From Moricandia arvensis (lineage: Eukaryota > Streptophyta > Magnoliopsida > Brassicales > Brassicaceae): a stretch of 64,000 nucleotides of DNA. Shown one piece after another: positions 22,269-33,299 of this stretch (the first letter of the stretch is position 1; every line of letters begins with the position of its first letter). Made by a program: the position numbers and the translations under genes. Under the pieces are notes generated by a model. It saw nothing but the letters and a program-made list of their open reading frames with translations, had not been told where the DNA came from and made no database searches. Location: NCBI GenBank assembly GCA_905132765.1, contig CAJHQP010000062.1, positions 288,038-352,037 on the forward strand, in the 5' to 3' direction.

Positions 22269-22282
22269 GAGCTCTGATACCA
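22269..22282 (-). other. iMet tRNA primer-binding site of the CRM-like element
   Basis: The minus strand reads TGGTATCAGAGCTC, the exact initiator methionine tRNA primer site, 2 bp inside the 5' LTR (22285-23136). Confidence 0.9.
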
Positions 22283-22284
22283 CT

Positions 22285-23136
22285 TGGTACATCCCTGATA
22301 AGCTTATGGCTTGGATCTCTTGGATGGTATGGTTGGCGGATGACCTAAGAGGCTACTAGCACTCGTTGGTCGATGGATCTTCTCTTCAGAGTTATCAAAG
22401 GACTCCAAAGATACTTTGCTACTCTCTAGACGCAGGATAACCCTAAGTAACGTCTGAAATGGATCACGATAGATCACTCTATCCTAAGTGGAGGATCAAT
22501 GTTCTTAGGCTGAACAAGAAAGCACTGGAACGAGACAAGTAATTTCTTAAGGTTTGTTTTATAAAAGTTCTACCTAAAACCATAAGCGGCTACAAGCTTT
22601 TAAAAAGAATTCGACAAGCATATCCTAAAGTATATTCCTAAACTAAAATAACGCCTCCTCTAGATAGATTTGGCCTAATCCTACATGAAATTGGTTTTAA
22701 ATCCTAATCCTACCCGAAGTTGGTTGTAATCAATTACAAATCAAAAATACATTAAACAACCACACTGGTTTATCTTCTCCCTCGTCCTCTTCTCTCTTAT
22801 TCATGAAATTAGATAAGTGTTGAATGGTCTCCTGATGGATTTTGGCTCTAGCTCTGGTTGTTGGCGCAGTCCAAAAGCTAATGGGTTGATGTTGTTGATC
22901 GTTTGTCCCCTTTTGATCAATTGGGCCCTAACTGGTCAATCTTCTTGTCCAGTCCGTTCCAAGATGTCAGATCCTTGTTCTCCTTGCTCTACAGGCCCAT
23001 ATGAATCAAGAAGTGGTCGCCATATCTCCAGTTGAGATCAAACTCATTGATGGCCTCCTCTGGTCCATCCGGCTCAATCTCACCTTCTGAGCTCTCCTCA
23101 GTCTCCTCAGTCAGTTGCTGATACTTGGTCGCACCA
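22285..23136 (-). mobile_element. 5' LTR of the CRM-like element (852 bp)
   Basis: It matches 17328-18183 throughout (TGGTAC.TCC.TGATAAG, GGCTTGGATCTCTT.GATGG). It is followed by the ACTCC target duplication at 23137-23141. Confidence 0.9.
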
Positions 23137-23141
23137 ACTCC

Positions 23142-23854
23142 CTCTTTCGAAACTTGATCGAACTTAACTTTGTTTCGTCTCGATCAAGATTGACGTTGGA
23201 ACTTTATCGAAAGAACTCGTTTCCTTGTGGAAAGATCGGGTCGATCGTGTAAGACAATAAGGGTTAACTAAACTCCCGGAGTCGCATGCCCCATACGAAA
23301 GATCCTAACTCTCAGACGACATCATATTAGGAATGCTCTTGCGATAAATCGTAAAAAATCTTAAGTCAAAGAACCGCCCGAGAAGGTCTAAAACTTGGCT
23401 AAAGGCCCACTCGCGATTTTATCCAAAATCGAGCCCAATCTTTATGACGGTTTATCTTTTATTTTGCAGGAAGGGAGAAATGTTAAGTTCGGAAGATAAA
23501 TGTCAAGATCGGAAGACAAATGTTAAGTTTCCAAAGATAATGATTATGATCGAGGGAAAATGCATATTTCCGCGAAGATCAATTTGACCAAGGGCAGAAG
23601 GGAAAAGAGCAAACCGCCTCTAGAGGAGTATATAAGGACTTCGAGGGTGAGGATGCAAGGGACACACGAAAATTCTTACTTAGAGCAAACATAGCACTTA
23701 GGGCAATTAGGCATATTTATGTTTTATTGTTATCGAGCTGCAACTCAACTATGTTATTCAGGTCTTACAAGAAATTTGGGACCTCTAGAAAAGCTAGGTT
23801 TACCTTTCCTTCCTAAATCAACGGAAATCGACAGTAAGAATTTCGGTTCCCACA
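23142..23854 (+). mobile_element. 3' LTR of the Tat element, second part
   Basis: It resumes the Tat LTR (CTCTTTCGAAACTTGATCGAA, comparable with 9804 onwards) after the CRM-like insertion. It carries a TATA box at 23629-23635 and ends TTTCGGTTCCCACA at 23854, followed by the CTACA duplication. Together with 16369-17327 the LTR is about 1.67 kb, against 1.64 kb for the 5' copy. Confidence 0.9.
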
Positions 23855-23859
23855 CTACA

Positions 23860-24480
23860 ATCAATGGAGTCGCTAATGATGTTCCAGTGGTTACTCCAAA
23901 TCTTGCCTTTGAAGCGTGGAGGTGCACATATCATCCAGTTAAGTCGTGCATGTTTTGTACTCTTACAAAGGAAGTTCTTGGATATGTTCAAAACTTGAAT
24001 ACCTCTCAAGTTGTGTGGTTCTCTATTCTAGGAAACTTCAACAAAAGCTGAGTTTCTTGGAAGTTTAACCTCATACGACGTTTGCAGCTGCTCACTACTC
24101 GTGGTAAATATTTCTTGGTCTATTTTCCTGAGTTTTGAGGTGTATGTGACCAACTCAGTTCTATTGGGAAGCATGTTAAGGAGTCAGTGAAGATGTTCAC
24201 CTTAATGGTTTCACTCAAGAATATGATCAAATCTCAACTGTGGTACAAAGTTATATGTCGAGATTTCCACCACCAACCTTCAGTGATGTAATATCTGAGA
24301 TAACTGGGTTTCATACTCTATCTCATTCATATGAAACTCCAGCAGGCATAACACCATTTACTGTTTTCAGACTCAAAAGGCCAATTACAACAACACAGGT
24401 AGCGTGTTCGAGGGGGTAGCTATTTTGAAAAAAGAGTCAGAGAAGGCTGCTTAACTCGTGGGAGGTATTCTATCAGAAGG
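23860..24480 (+). pseudogene. Copia gag, C-terminal part
   Basis: Directly after the CTACA duplication the Copia gag resumes (VPVVTPNLAFEAWRCTYHPV, CTLTKEVLGYVQNLNTSQVV). Further pieces follow to about 24400 (ARF-type helix region, YMSRFPPPTFSDVISEI). Stops at about 24050 and frame changes break it. It is the second half of the gene that starts at 8702. Confidence 0.75.
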
Positions 24481-24483
24481 TCA

Positions 24484-24762
24484 ATGCCTCTGGGTCAGTC
24501 CTCTGATTGCCATCTTCATGTGTGTCATATGTGTGGGCGTGTTGGGCACTCTGCTCTCCAATGTTGGAATGGTTTTGATAATGGTTACCAAATTAATGAC
24601 ATTCCTCAAGCTTTGGCCGCCTTCCTAGTCTCATATGATGTTAGTATTGAATGGTACGCCGATTATGGTGACACATCTCATATCACATATGTTGTCTCCA
24701 CTCTTGAGGAAGTTACTCCCAACAATGGATCAAAAACAGTGTTAGTTCGTAATGGGAATTAG
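24484..24762 (+). pseudogene. Copia gag zinc knuckle and protease start
   Basis: One frame reads CHVCHMCGRVGHSALQCWNG (C-x2-C-x4-H-x4-C zinc knuckle) followed by SIEWYADYGDTSHITYVVST. The second segment is the Copia protease active site region, where D-S-G-A would be expected; here it is DYGDTSHI, so the active-site Ser is replaced by Tyr. It stops at 24762. Confidence 0.85.
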
Positions 24763-24924
24763 CTTCCAGTAAATCATGCTAGTTCAATTATCATTGCAAC
24801 TCTTCAAGGTATTATCCCTCTACTTGTTGTCTTGGTATGTCCATCAATACAAAAGTAATTGCTTTTAATATCCAAACTATATGATGATTGTACATGTGTA
24901 TTTTTATATACTAATTGGGTTTAA

Positions 24925-25960
24925 GTGATTCATTTACAAATTCATAGGGTAATGACAAAAGGACAATGTCATGATAACCTCTATGTGTTGAAGAACTCGG
25001 ATTCCGTAGCCTTTTACTCTAACTTGCAGGTTATAGAAACTGATCTGGTGTGCATAGGCGTTTGGGGCATGCAAATTTTGTGGTTCTTCAACATCTCAAA
25101 AACATCAAGGAAATAACTTTCAATAAGAGCAGCACATCTTTTTCTATGAGCCTTGCCATATGGAAAGAGCACCAAGAAACCGCATTTTGATTCATTATCT
25201 AATGCATGGCTCGCTTGATACATTGTGATCTATGGAGACCATCACCTATTGTATCCAATCAAGGCTTCAAATACTATGTCATTTTATTGGATGATTCCCT
25301 AGATACTCTTGGCTCTTCCCTCTTAAATCAAAGTCTGACTTCTTCTCAGTTTTTGTGGCCTTTCAAAAACAAGTCGATAACCAACACAATACCAAAATTA
25401 AAGTCTTTTAAATTGATGGTGGTGGTGAGCTACAAGTCACTCTCTATGCACTCATCTGTCTACTCATATAATTAAGCATCATATTTCTTGTCCTTCAACG
25501 CTACAATAGAATGGCCTATTAGAACGTAAGCATAGACATCTGGCAGAGCTAGAACTTTCAATGATCTTTCAAAAGAAACATCATTCAAGTACTGGTTGAA
25601 GCATTTTATACAGCCAACTTTGTGAGTAATATTCGTCCTTTCAATTTCAAACCCCTTTTAAGTTGTTGCACAAACAAAAACTAGATTACTCATTCAGGTG
25701 TGTTTTTGGAACTGTGTGTTATCCTTGCTTACGACCTTACACACATTATGAATTTTACCCAAGGTCTCTTCAATGTATCTTCCTTGCCAAACATGCTCAA
25801 TGCAAAGGGTACAAGTGTTTGTATCCACCTATTAGTCGTATACATTTCAAAGTATGTTATATTTGATGAAGTTTGTTTCCCATCTGAGGGCCCCAATCAG
25901 AACTATATTTCACCATATTCTACTTCTTTACTTAATGTATGCCAATGACATCCACAAACA
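24925..25960 (+). pseudogene. Copia integrase
   Basis: The pre-integrase zinc region (HRVMTKGQCHDNLYVLKNSD) is at about 24945-25010. The core start (LIHCDLWRPSPIVSNQGFKY, YVILLDDSLDTLG) is at 25206-25330, where LIHCDLW holds the first catalytic Asp. Downstream pieces are at 25663-25866 (FRCVFGTVCYPCLRPYTHYE, YKCLYPPISRIHFK), the usual C-terminal end of Copia integrase. There are multiple frameshifts and stops. Confidence 0.8.
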
Positions 25961-26219
25961 TCACACCTCCTTCCTCTGGTTCTTGTTCAAGACATTTCAC
26001 AAGAATCTGTTTCAGCCAGTGTTTCTTCTGGATCAGAGAGTGAAGATGTTTTTTTTTACTAATAACAAAGCTCCCATCCATACATCAGGTATTACTGGTG
26101 TTTTTCATACAGAACAAGTGTTGTTCGCGAAGTTCCTCTTGCTAAAAGAACTCATCATATGGTTATACGCTTACAAAGTGGTATTAGGAAGAAGAATCTT
26201 GTTATGCCTTGATTACTAG

Positions 26220-27030
26220 AGTGGACATCCCCATGGTTCCTTATACTGTTGTCTCTGCACTAAATCGTCATGGTTGGACGAAAGCGATGGGAGAAGAGAT
26301 GAATTCTCAACATAAGAATGCATGATGACTTTAGTACCATGACAACCTGGTATGAATGTTCTTGGTTGTCACTGGATTTACACTATCAAGCTAAACACTG
26401 ATGTGTCATTAGAAAAGTAAAAGCATGTCTGGTTGCAAGAGGGTTTGAGCAGGAAGAAGGTGTGGAATTCGTAGAAACATATATTCATGTGTTTTGGACA
26501 TCAATTATCAGAGTTGGACTTAGTGTATCAGTAGATAAAGGGTGGACTATAAGGCAGTTGAGTGTAAAACATGATTTTCTTCACGGGGACTTCAAGAAGA
26601 AGAATTTATTGAGCAGCCATGAGGGTTTGTCAATTCTCTACACCCCAATCATGTAGACTTAAGCAAGTTTCGGGATTTTTCTTTAACAAATTTACAAATT
26701 TTCTGCTTGAATTTGGATTTTAAGTGCAGTATAGCTGATCCGTCCTTGTTAACGCTTCATTAAGGAGGTCAAACACTTCTTTTACTGCTCTATGGTGATA
26801 ATGTTCTCCTTACTGGAAGTTCTCCTGATCTCATCACCAATCTGATTCAAGAAATGAGTATGAAATTTTCGATGAAGGATATGGAACAAATGAATTATTT
26901 TCTTGGGATTCAAGAACAATATCTTGAAAAAAAATTGCTTCTGAATCGAACAAGAATCACTGAAGAGATTCTTAATGAAGATGGAATGTCAAATGCTAAT
27001 CATTTGCCCACACCCTTCCGCTAGACTTGA
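26220..27030 (+). pseudogene. Copia reverse transcriptase
   Basis: Pieces follow the normal RT order: ALNRHGWTKAMGEEMNSQ (26258), a CHWIYTIKLNTD-like segment (26365-26405), VEFVETYIHVFWTSI then GWTIRQLSVKHDFLHGDFKK (26462-26620), the LLLYGDNVLLTGSSPDL palm region (26778-26830), FSMKDMEQMNYFLGIQEQYL (26865-26930) and SNANHLPTPF (26990-27020). In the palm the usual YVDD reads YGDN, so both the motif and the frame are damaged. It ends where the Athila LTR begins. Confidence 0.8.
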
Positions 27031-27040
27031 TTATGTGTAT

Positions 27041-28231
27041 TGATGCAGCTTTTTATGCATTCTCAAATTAACCCTATGAGCTACTTTACTCTCTCAAATA
27101 AGATGTTCAGTGTTGTACTTAGGGATCGAATCCACAGATACTCTAAGATCACACAATATATTTGTTGTTTCGAAATAAATCTAGATGAAAGTATAGATTT
27201 ACGAGTGATGAATCAAGGATTGGTCTTGTTTATAAAGATTAATATGAAGGATTACACTTAGGGGAACTCTTAGGTAGACTACGCAATGCAAACTAATGGA
27301 TTATTAAGGGTTTTAGTGAAGCTCTTGTTCTGAACTAAAACTTAAGGTTTAGACTAAGTCGCTATCGCGAGTCTTAATGAAGTTTTGATTGACGGCTACT
27401 GCGTGGCATCGATCGCCGCTAATTCTAAACATAGACGATTGATATGTCAGATATGTTCTCGAATTATCTAGTTCAACTTTGTTTGTTACTAGTGTTTTAG
27501 ACTGTTTAAAACATGTTCCAAGGTATAACCAAGCTCTCGCTTGTGCTATAACATCCTATAATCTAATGTTGAAATGATCAAATTCAATTTAGCATTAAGA
27601 TCTACTTAAAAAAGGAACTAGTTAAAATAACCCGAACAATTCCATAATATCAGCAAGCAATTAACTATCCTAGAAGAACCCTAAATCTAACAATAGACTA
27701 CACAGACATGATTGAAATAAACATGATGAATAGATAAATAAATTGCATATAGAATAACAATAATGAAACAATGGAGTTCAAGATCTTAGTCTGATAATCG
27801 AATAGATCTCTCTCTCCAAAGGTAGCTATTAAGGTTGCAAGTATCAAAATAGTTTTGTAAAAAGTGGTGTCTTGCAAGACAGCTAAATAACCTAATAAAT
27901 AGCATAAAGCTCAGTCAGGACTTGTCTTGCAAATAATGGAACATCTGGGCAGAATAGTGATTTCTTCAAATCTTAAGTAACTCGGCAGAAGTGTTGACCT
28001 TCGATCGACACTCAAGGTGCACCGTCGATCGAAGGTCGTAACGTTTCTTTGTTCTAACTTTGAATTCTCGGCTGAGTACTCTTCAATGCTCCAGAATGAT
28101 CCAAAAGCCCCAATTGCTTCCACTGAGTACTTGAACCTGTTAAGACTATAAGACAATATGAATTGCATAATAAAGACTCCAAAACCGTATTCATATCATA
28201 GGTAAAATCAGGTAAAAACCATGACATATCA
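27041..28231 (-). mobile_element. 3' LTR of the Athila element (1191 bp)
   Basis: The + strand boundary bases are TG (27041) and CA (28231). The left boundary is set by homology with 37885, the right by the adjacent purine tract. Two palindrome pairs lie inside (27385/27409 and 28001/28025). The left flank TGTAT may be the target duplication, but its partner is lost. Confidence 0.9.
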
Positions 28232-28245
28232 AATCCCCCGGACTT
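28232..28245 (-). other. Polypurine tract of the Athila element
   Basis: The minus strand reads AAGTCCGGGGGATT directly before the 3' LTR, preceded by GAGGGCAAGCAAAGAATA. Confidence 0.8.
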
Positions 28246-29790
28246 ATTCTTTGCTTGCCCTCAAGCAAAACATAGAATTAATCAGAGGAAGGTTTGAAAA
28301 CACAAAGACTTACCAGCTCCTTGGAACGAAGTTTCACGTAAATTTCTGTTGCAACCACATCTAAGTATTTCCATATAATTTACTTTTCTTTTCGATCTTC
28401 CATACCAAAATATACCAGAAGTTATCAGTCATACCCTCTACTATCCCCATTTGAGTACATAATATAAGGTGCAAGCTTTATCCTGAGGGTATTGATCAAT
28501 GGAAACATGGATTCTTACTCAAGAAAGTGTCTGAACCACAGATAACATTTCTAATCCTTTTCCTCTCTCTTCTTCCTTCTCTGAATCTTTTTATATCTCA
28601 AATTCAATGGAAATGATGTTGATACAGTCCATCTTGCCATCTACTTTTCGATTTCACTAACAAGCTTGTAGGCGATAGTGGGGTCATCAGTAATGTACCT
28701 ACCCCTCGTTTCCAACAATGTGTGATCATTTCTTTGAATTAGAATAGTGGGGTCACATATAATGTACCTACCCCTCTGCATCTGAGGAAATCATCTCAAT
28801 CTTTTCTTCTCTTTTTTCTATTTCTTTTTTAGATGCTGAAGAAAGGTGAGAGGAGGATAAGAAGGTAAAGTATTTTACCTTTCAGATCTGCAGAAGGATT
28901 CCGATCCTATGCATACCAAGCCCCAGAACAAGCAATTATAGTTACTTAGGTTGAAGGTTAGCTTTGGTTCCTTCCGAAGTTCTTAGCAAGTGTTGGTGTT
29001 ACAGGATAATAAATCTACTTAGGTTTTCCAATCAATCTCAGAATGATGCTAGAAAATGGTGCAAAAAACTGTTCCAAAAAGAGGCTATAGTCTATAACTA
29101 GCTTTCTAAATTTTGACTCTATAAAACATTTATAAAAAAAATTGGATAATCGTTATTGAGGAATAAAAACTATAGTCTATAACTAGCTATAGTCTATAAC
29201 TAGCTTTCTAACCTCAAACTTGAATAACATTGTCTCACTGTTAAAGTAGCATGGGATTGGTGGGATGAAATAAATAGGAGTTTAAATAGTTAGTTGTTAG
29301 GATTAAAGAACTCGTACATTTATGTCCAACTCTCCATCGATCGAAGGCGACAAGGGACCATCGATCGATGGTCAACGAACAGCATGAACTCGTTAGCATG
29401 TAACCGTAAAAAGTGTCTAAGATTCCCTCATCTGATCATCTCTCTTATTGTTAGCTCTGTTAGACACTCAAAAATCAAGTTATAGCGACAAGCAACGATA
29501 ATAAACGTGAGTCCAATAAAAATCCAAAGTAAACAACATAAATAAATAAGTCATGTGTGAGTCTGAAATAGAAAGAAGGGAGGAGAGTAAAAACATAGAC
29601 TACTCCTCGTCGATGGTATCCATGTCTGTCTGGTGTGGTGGTGCTGGAGCTGCTGGTAGAGACCTCGCCCTAGTACGTGGACGGGTAAAGCACTGGTACC
29701 GAGTCATAGCCTCCAACCTGCCCCATATAGCCTGAAGTGCTCCCACCACGAATCTCTGGAAGTCTTCGTGATCGTGAGTGGGGATCTCTG
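28246..29790 (-). other. Athila 3' untranslated region with small repeats
   Basis: No ORF is supported. It holds two copies of a TAGTGGGGTC..ATGTACCTACCCCTC segment (about 28675 and 28745), three copies of the 17-mer CTATAGTCTATAACTAG (29085, 29170, 29187; the last two directly adjoining), and a TCGATCGA pair (29337/29361). Confidence 0.6.
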
Positions 29791-29794
29791 GAAT

Positions 29795-31033
29795 CTACGG
29801 TATAGCTAATGGAGGTGGTGGAGGTGCTTCTGCCTGGTCCTCAGAGGGTGCGTGGGCTGCTCTGATTCTTCCTCTGCGCCAGATGCAGATGGGTGCATTG
29901 CGCATGAGGCGCTCGTCTAGTCTGAATGCAAGGCGCGCAGAGGTATCAGCAAAATCTGTCATACCAGGTGCCGAGAGCTCTATCATGTGGTGCCCCGTCT
30001 CATCTACAAAGGACCATAGGCGTCCCTCCTTCAGACACCCTTCCCTCGTCAGGTGAACCTCGTCCACATACTCAAACTCAGACTCCATGGAGACTCCCTG
30101 AAGACTGATACCGAGGTGTAGAAAGATGGGTGTCATGAGGCTCCCTACAGTCTCCTTCTTCCTGTCGGATCCCTTGAAGGGTTCCCCTTCAAGGATACTA
30201 AGTGCTCGGTGAAAATTGCTCCCATGTTCAGCATCTGGTCGCTCATAGGCGGTGCGAAGGCCTCGTCATATAGCTCAACCAGGCCCCCTGACTGACTCAT
30301 ACAGGAGTGTGAGCTCATGAACCATCAGCTTGTTGGGCTCCATCTTGCACAACAAGGTGTTGGGAAGGATCTTCAGAAAGTAGCGCAGGAACGGGTGGCG
30401 GAAATCTGTCTGTATGGTCGCTCTGGAGTCGAAATGACCTGTCCCAATGAGCTCCCAAAAGGCGGTCTGACCAGGGAAAGGAGGGACGGCGCAGCCAAGG
30501 TAGTCGGGGTTGTTAAACCCGTAGACGCGGCAGAGGTCGGGGATGGTGATGCGGTACCTGATGCCCCTAATCATGAAGGTCAAGTAGGCCTCAATGGCCC
30601 TCTTTGCTCTCGAGTTCTGATAGATAACTCAAACTGTGGCCATGAACTGCCGGACCAGGTCGGGGTAGAGCGGATATGGTGCAGTAGCTATGGTCCCCAT
30701 ACCAAGCTCCCTCATCATGTTGCGAACGTCAGATCAGAGCTTCAGCTTTTTCAGTACATCCCGGTCGATGAACCTGGTGGACTCAATAGAAACGCCTTGC
30801 TAGGCGTTATAGTAGAGGTTGTCAAAGTCGTCCCAGTCCTGGGACATGACTTTGTAGGTACACGCCCTAGAGGCTACAGCTGCCTTGGCGTCTGGGTAAT
30901 CCTCGAACGTGTCTATCAAATCCCCTTCCTCCTTAGGCCAAGGTGCACGGCATGGAGGTCCAGATGGTGCAGAACTAGAACCACCAACATCGAAACGCGC
31001 CTTGGTTCTCCTCTCTCTCATCTGCAACATCAA
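29795..31033 (-). pseudogene. Athila ORF in env position (ATHILA ORF-1 family)
   Basis: From the right: 31033-30800 (MMLQMRERRTKARFDVGGSS, WDDFDNLYYNA), a broken stretch, 30583-30275 (MTFMIRGIRYRITIPDLCRV, FWELIGTGHFDSRATIQTDF, RHPFLRYFLKILPNTL) and 30136-29795 (PIFLHLGISLQGVSMESEFE, ending in a proline-rich tail). FDSR..(N/H)P..RYF and the position between integrase and 3' LTR are the marks of the plant ATHILA ORF-1 family, whose function is not established. A stop after DDFDNLYYNA, frame breaks and a palindrome pair (31052/31076) just before its start are seen. A 257-residue plus-strand ORF over it is a shadow. Confidence 0.75.
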
Positions 31034-31554
31034 AACAAACGAGAATCACCATCGATTGACGGACCCTCACGAGCGTCGATCGATGGTTGATCGCGACTGA
31101 TACGAGATTTTCATCTCCCAAATTGGACCAAAGATCGTGAAAACAACAACCACAAGCTGTTGACAACTCCTATTCTAGTAATCCATCACCCTACAATGTT
31201 CTAAATTCCAACTTATACCCAAAAAATCGATTTTTCTCTCAATCCCTAGAAACTCCCTAAATTAAGAGATTCAAACACCATACCTTGAAGATCGGTTGAT
31301 TTAGTGACCTAAACAGATAGAGGAGTTGAAATCTAGTGGTCTATGGTCAACGAGCAAAATCGAGCAAAGATTTAGGGATAAATCGCCTCTTGAAAATCGG
31401 TGGGTTTTGGCAGTTTTGAAAAATGATTATGAAAAAGGATTCCGTCGAGCTTATACACTTGACGCTACACCGTCGGTCGATGGCACGTAAGTGGCGTCGA
31501 TAGATGGTCGCTCCCTATATCTCATTTTGTGCATAACTACTATATTATTATTTA

Positions 31555-31838
31555 GAGAAATACCCTAAGATAGACCTAAAAATGTTTTTGTCACCAAAAT
31601 GGTGTTTAAGGAGAAAAATGATCAAAACAGATTTTATGAGTGTAAATATACATTTATACCACTTGGGTTAACTAATCTAAACTTATGGTTTAGAGTTATG
31701 GGGTGGATTTTGGAGATGAGGCCTTAAAATTAAAAAAAAATAACTTTTATAAAAATAAAAAGGTTTATTTTGTTCATTTTTTCTTCGAGTCTATTTTTGT
31801 GATACAACTTCAAAAGAATCTATTTTAGAGATTTGTCC
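31555..31838. mobile_element. 284-bp MITE with 9-bp TSD TATTATTTA, Mutator-like
   Basis: The TSD TATTATTTA is at 31546-31554 and 31839-31847. The imperfect terminal inverted repeats are GAGAAATACCCTAAGATAGA on the left and, inverted, GGACAAATCTCTAAAATAGA on the right. The centre is AT-rich (ATTAAAAAAAAATAACTTTT). A 9-bp duplication fits Mutator-like elements. It is inserted in the Athila spacer between the env-position ORF and integrase. A related decayed copy is at about 48298-48455. Confidence 0.85.
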
Positions 31839-32007
31839 TATTATTTATATATTTACATTATTATTATATTTTTATATCTATTATTATTATATTATTTTTG
31901 TTTTTAAAACTTAAATTCATAAAGATAAAATTAGATATTCACCAGTGGGTTGCCTCCCACTAAGCGCTTGTTTAAGGTCGTAAGCTTGACGAAAAAAATA
32001 GGACTCG

Positions 32008-32807
32008 TCAATCAGGATTTGGCATCTCTAGGCGTGTGGTCTGAGGATGCAGAATTTCAGCTCTAGCCCAGTAATGCTTTACTCTCTGCCCATTCACCAT
32101 GAAGTCTTCGCTTTTTGAATTAGTCAGGACAATCGCCCCGTGAGGTGTGACTTCTTTGACGGTGAAGGGTCCGGACCAACGAGAACATAATTTCCCAAGA
32201 AACAGAGTTAACCGAGAGTTGTACAAGAGTACGTGGTCATTAGGTGCAAAATCCCGAGAAATGATTTTCATGTTGTGATAGACTTTAGTTCTCTCGTTGT
32301 ACAATTTAGAATTCTCGTAGGCGTGATACCTGATCTCATCCATTTCGTTGAGTTGGATAAATCTCCTTTCAACAGCGGGTTTAGCATCAAATTTTGTTGT
32401 TTTGATGGCCCATTCTACTTTGTGCGCTAGCTCAACTAGGATATGACATGCTTTTCCATAGAGTAAGTGGAACGGGGTGGTTACTAACGATGTTTTAAAC
32501 ACGGTTTGGTAATCCCAAAGTGTGTCATCCAATTTTAGAGACCAGTCCTTTCGGGTTGACCTACCATCTTTTCTAAGACTTCCTTGATTTGTCGGTTGGA
32601 TACTTCTACTTGTCCGCTAATCTGAGGATGATATGGTTTCGTTACTCGATGGTACACTCCATGTCTCTTGAGTAAGTTTTTGAACACTCTATTAATAAAG
32701 TGGGTACCTCTATCGCTTATTATGATTCGTGGAACTCCAAATCGTGGGAAGATTATACTCTTGAAAAGTTTCACGACTACTGCAGCGTCATTTTTTGGAG
32801 TGGCCAA
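32008..32807 (-). pseudogene. Athila integrase, core and C-terminal part
   Basis: 32807-32535 gives the second half of the catalytic core (IIFPRFGVPRIIISDRGTHF, VYHRVTKPYHPQISGQVEVS). After a stop, 32532-32008 gives the C-terminal part (WDYQTVFKTSLVTTPFHLLY, VELAHKVEWAIKTTKFD, RLTLFLGKLCSRWSGPFTVK, VKHYWARAE). The D and E of the catalytic triad are visible in IISDRG and QVEVSN. A frame break after ERTGL separates the two frames. Typical Athila wording. Confidence 0.85.
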
Positions 32808-32809
32808 TG

Positions 32810-33290
32810 CTTCAAACTATTTGGATACGTAGTCCACAGCGACTAATATGTATTTGTATTCGTGTGAAGAGGGGAAAGGGCCCATAAATTTGATGCCCCA
32901 GCAATCAAACACTTCAACTTCAAGTATGAAATTCTGCTTCATTTCGTGTCTCTTGCTGATTTTTCATCTCTTTTGACAAGGGTCACACTTTTCTACGTAT
33001 GCTTGAGCATCACGAAACATGGTTGGCCACCAAAAACCTGCTTATAGGATTTTTGACATTGTCTTAAAACTGGCAGAATGCCCGGCATAATCAGATCTGT
33101 GACAATAATACATAATATTTGCGGCTTCGCTTTCAGCAACATATCGTCTGTACATGCCGTCAGAACAATGTTTGTAAAGGTATGGTTTGTCCCAGTGATA
33201 TCTCCGGATTTCTCTCAGAAATTTCTTTTTGTTGTATCCTATAAATAGTTTTGGTTCTAGGTCAGCTGCAAGATAGTTCACTATATCAGC
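32810..33290 (-). pseudogene. Athila integrase, N-terminal zinc-finger part
   Basis: 33281-33042 (MNYLAADLEPKLFIGYNKKK, FLREIRRYHWDKPYLYKHCS, NIMYYCHRSDYAGHSASFKT) carries the HHCC half with its histidines. The cysteine half (KCDPCQK) and the core start (WGIKFMGPFPSS) follow at about 32980-32880 in another frame. The first catalytic Asp region reads GIKFMG, so Asp is replaced by Lys if the alignment holds. Confidence 0.75.
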
Positions 33291-33299
33291 GTACCAAGG

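Larger units (their letters stand above)
17328..23136 (-). mobile_element. CRM-like chromovirus (Ty3-gypsy) with TSD ACTCC
   Basis: The LTRs (17328-18183 and 22285-23136) start TGGTAC and end CGCA(T/C)CA on the + strand. The target duplication ACTCC (17323-17327 and 23137-23141) joins correctly to restore the Tat LTR. The iMet primer site and a purine tract are present at the inner edges. Gag, protease, partial RT, RNase H and integrase read on the minus strand, and the last ORF runs through the purine tract into the 3' LTR. That arrangement, with the C-terminal GPKTRDR-type tail, points to the CRM clade of plant centromeric retrotransposons. Clade assignment is from motif recognition only. 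Confidence 0.8.
8881..23854 (+). mobile_element. Non-autonomous Tat-lineage LTR retrotransposon (gag-protease plus antisense ORFs)
   Basis: The two LTRs start TGTTG.GGTCAAAAT (8881, 16369) and end TTTCGGTTCCCACA (10519, 23854), flanked by the 5-bp duplication CTACA. Inside lie PBS, gag, protease, a long non-coding spacer and minus-strand ORFs, but no RT, RNase H or integrase. The 3' LTR is interrupted by a CRM-like element (17328-23136). Without that insertion the element is about 9.2 kb. Tat elements with antisense ORFs are known in plants; the missing pol suggests mobilisation in trans by an autonomous relative (inference). Confidence 0.85.
8401..27030 (+). mobile_element. Ty1-copia (Ale-like) element, split by a nested Tat element
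   Basis: Copia gag begins at 8702 and breaks at 8880, and the same gag resumes at 23855 after the Tat insertion. The CTACA target duplication (8876-8880 and 23855-23859) proves that the two halves were one gene. Then follow zinc knuckle and protease (24484), integrase (24925-25960) and RT (26220-27020). The left LTR end at 8664 is set by the primer-binding site; its start is uncertain (TG at 8401 is one choice). RNase H and 3' LTR are missing on the right, where an Athila LTR starts at 27041. All coding parts carry stops and frameshifts. Confidence 0.8.

Noticed and set aside
30317..31090. 257-residue plus-strand ORF
   Set aside because: It is antisense to the recognisable Athila ORF-1 family protein on the minus strand and has no similarity I recognise.
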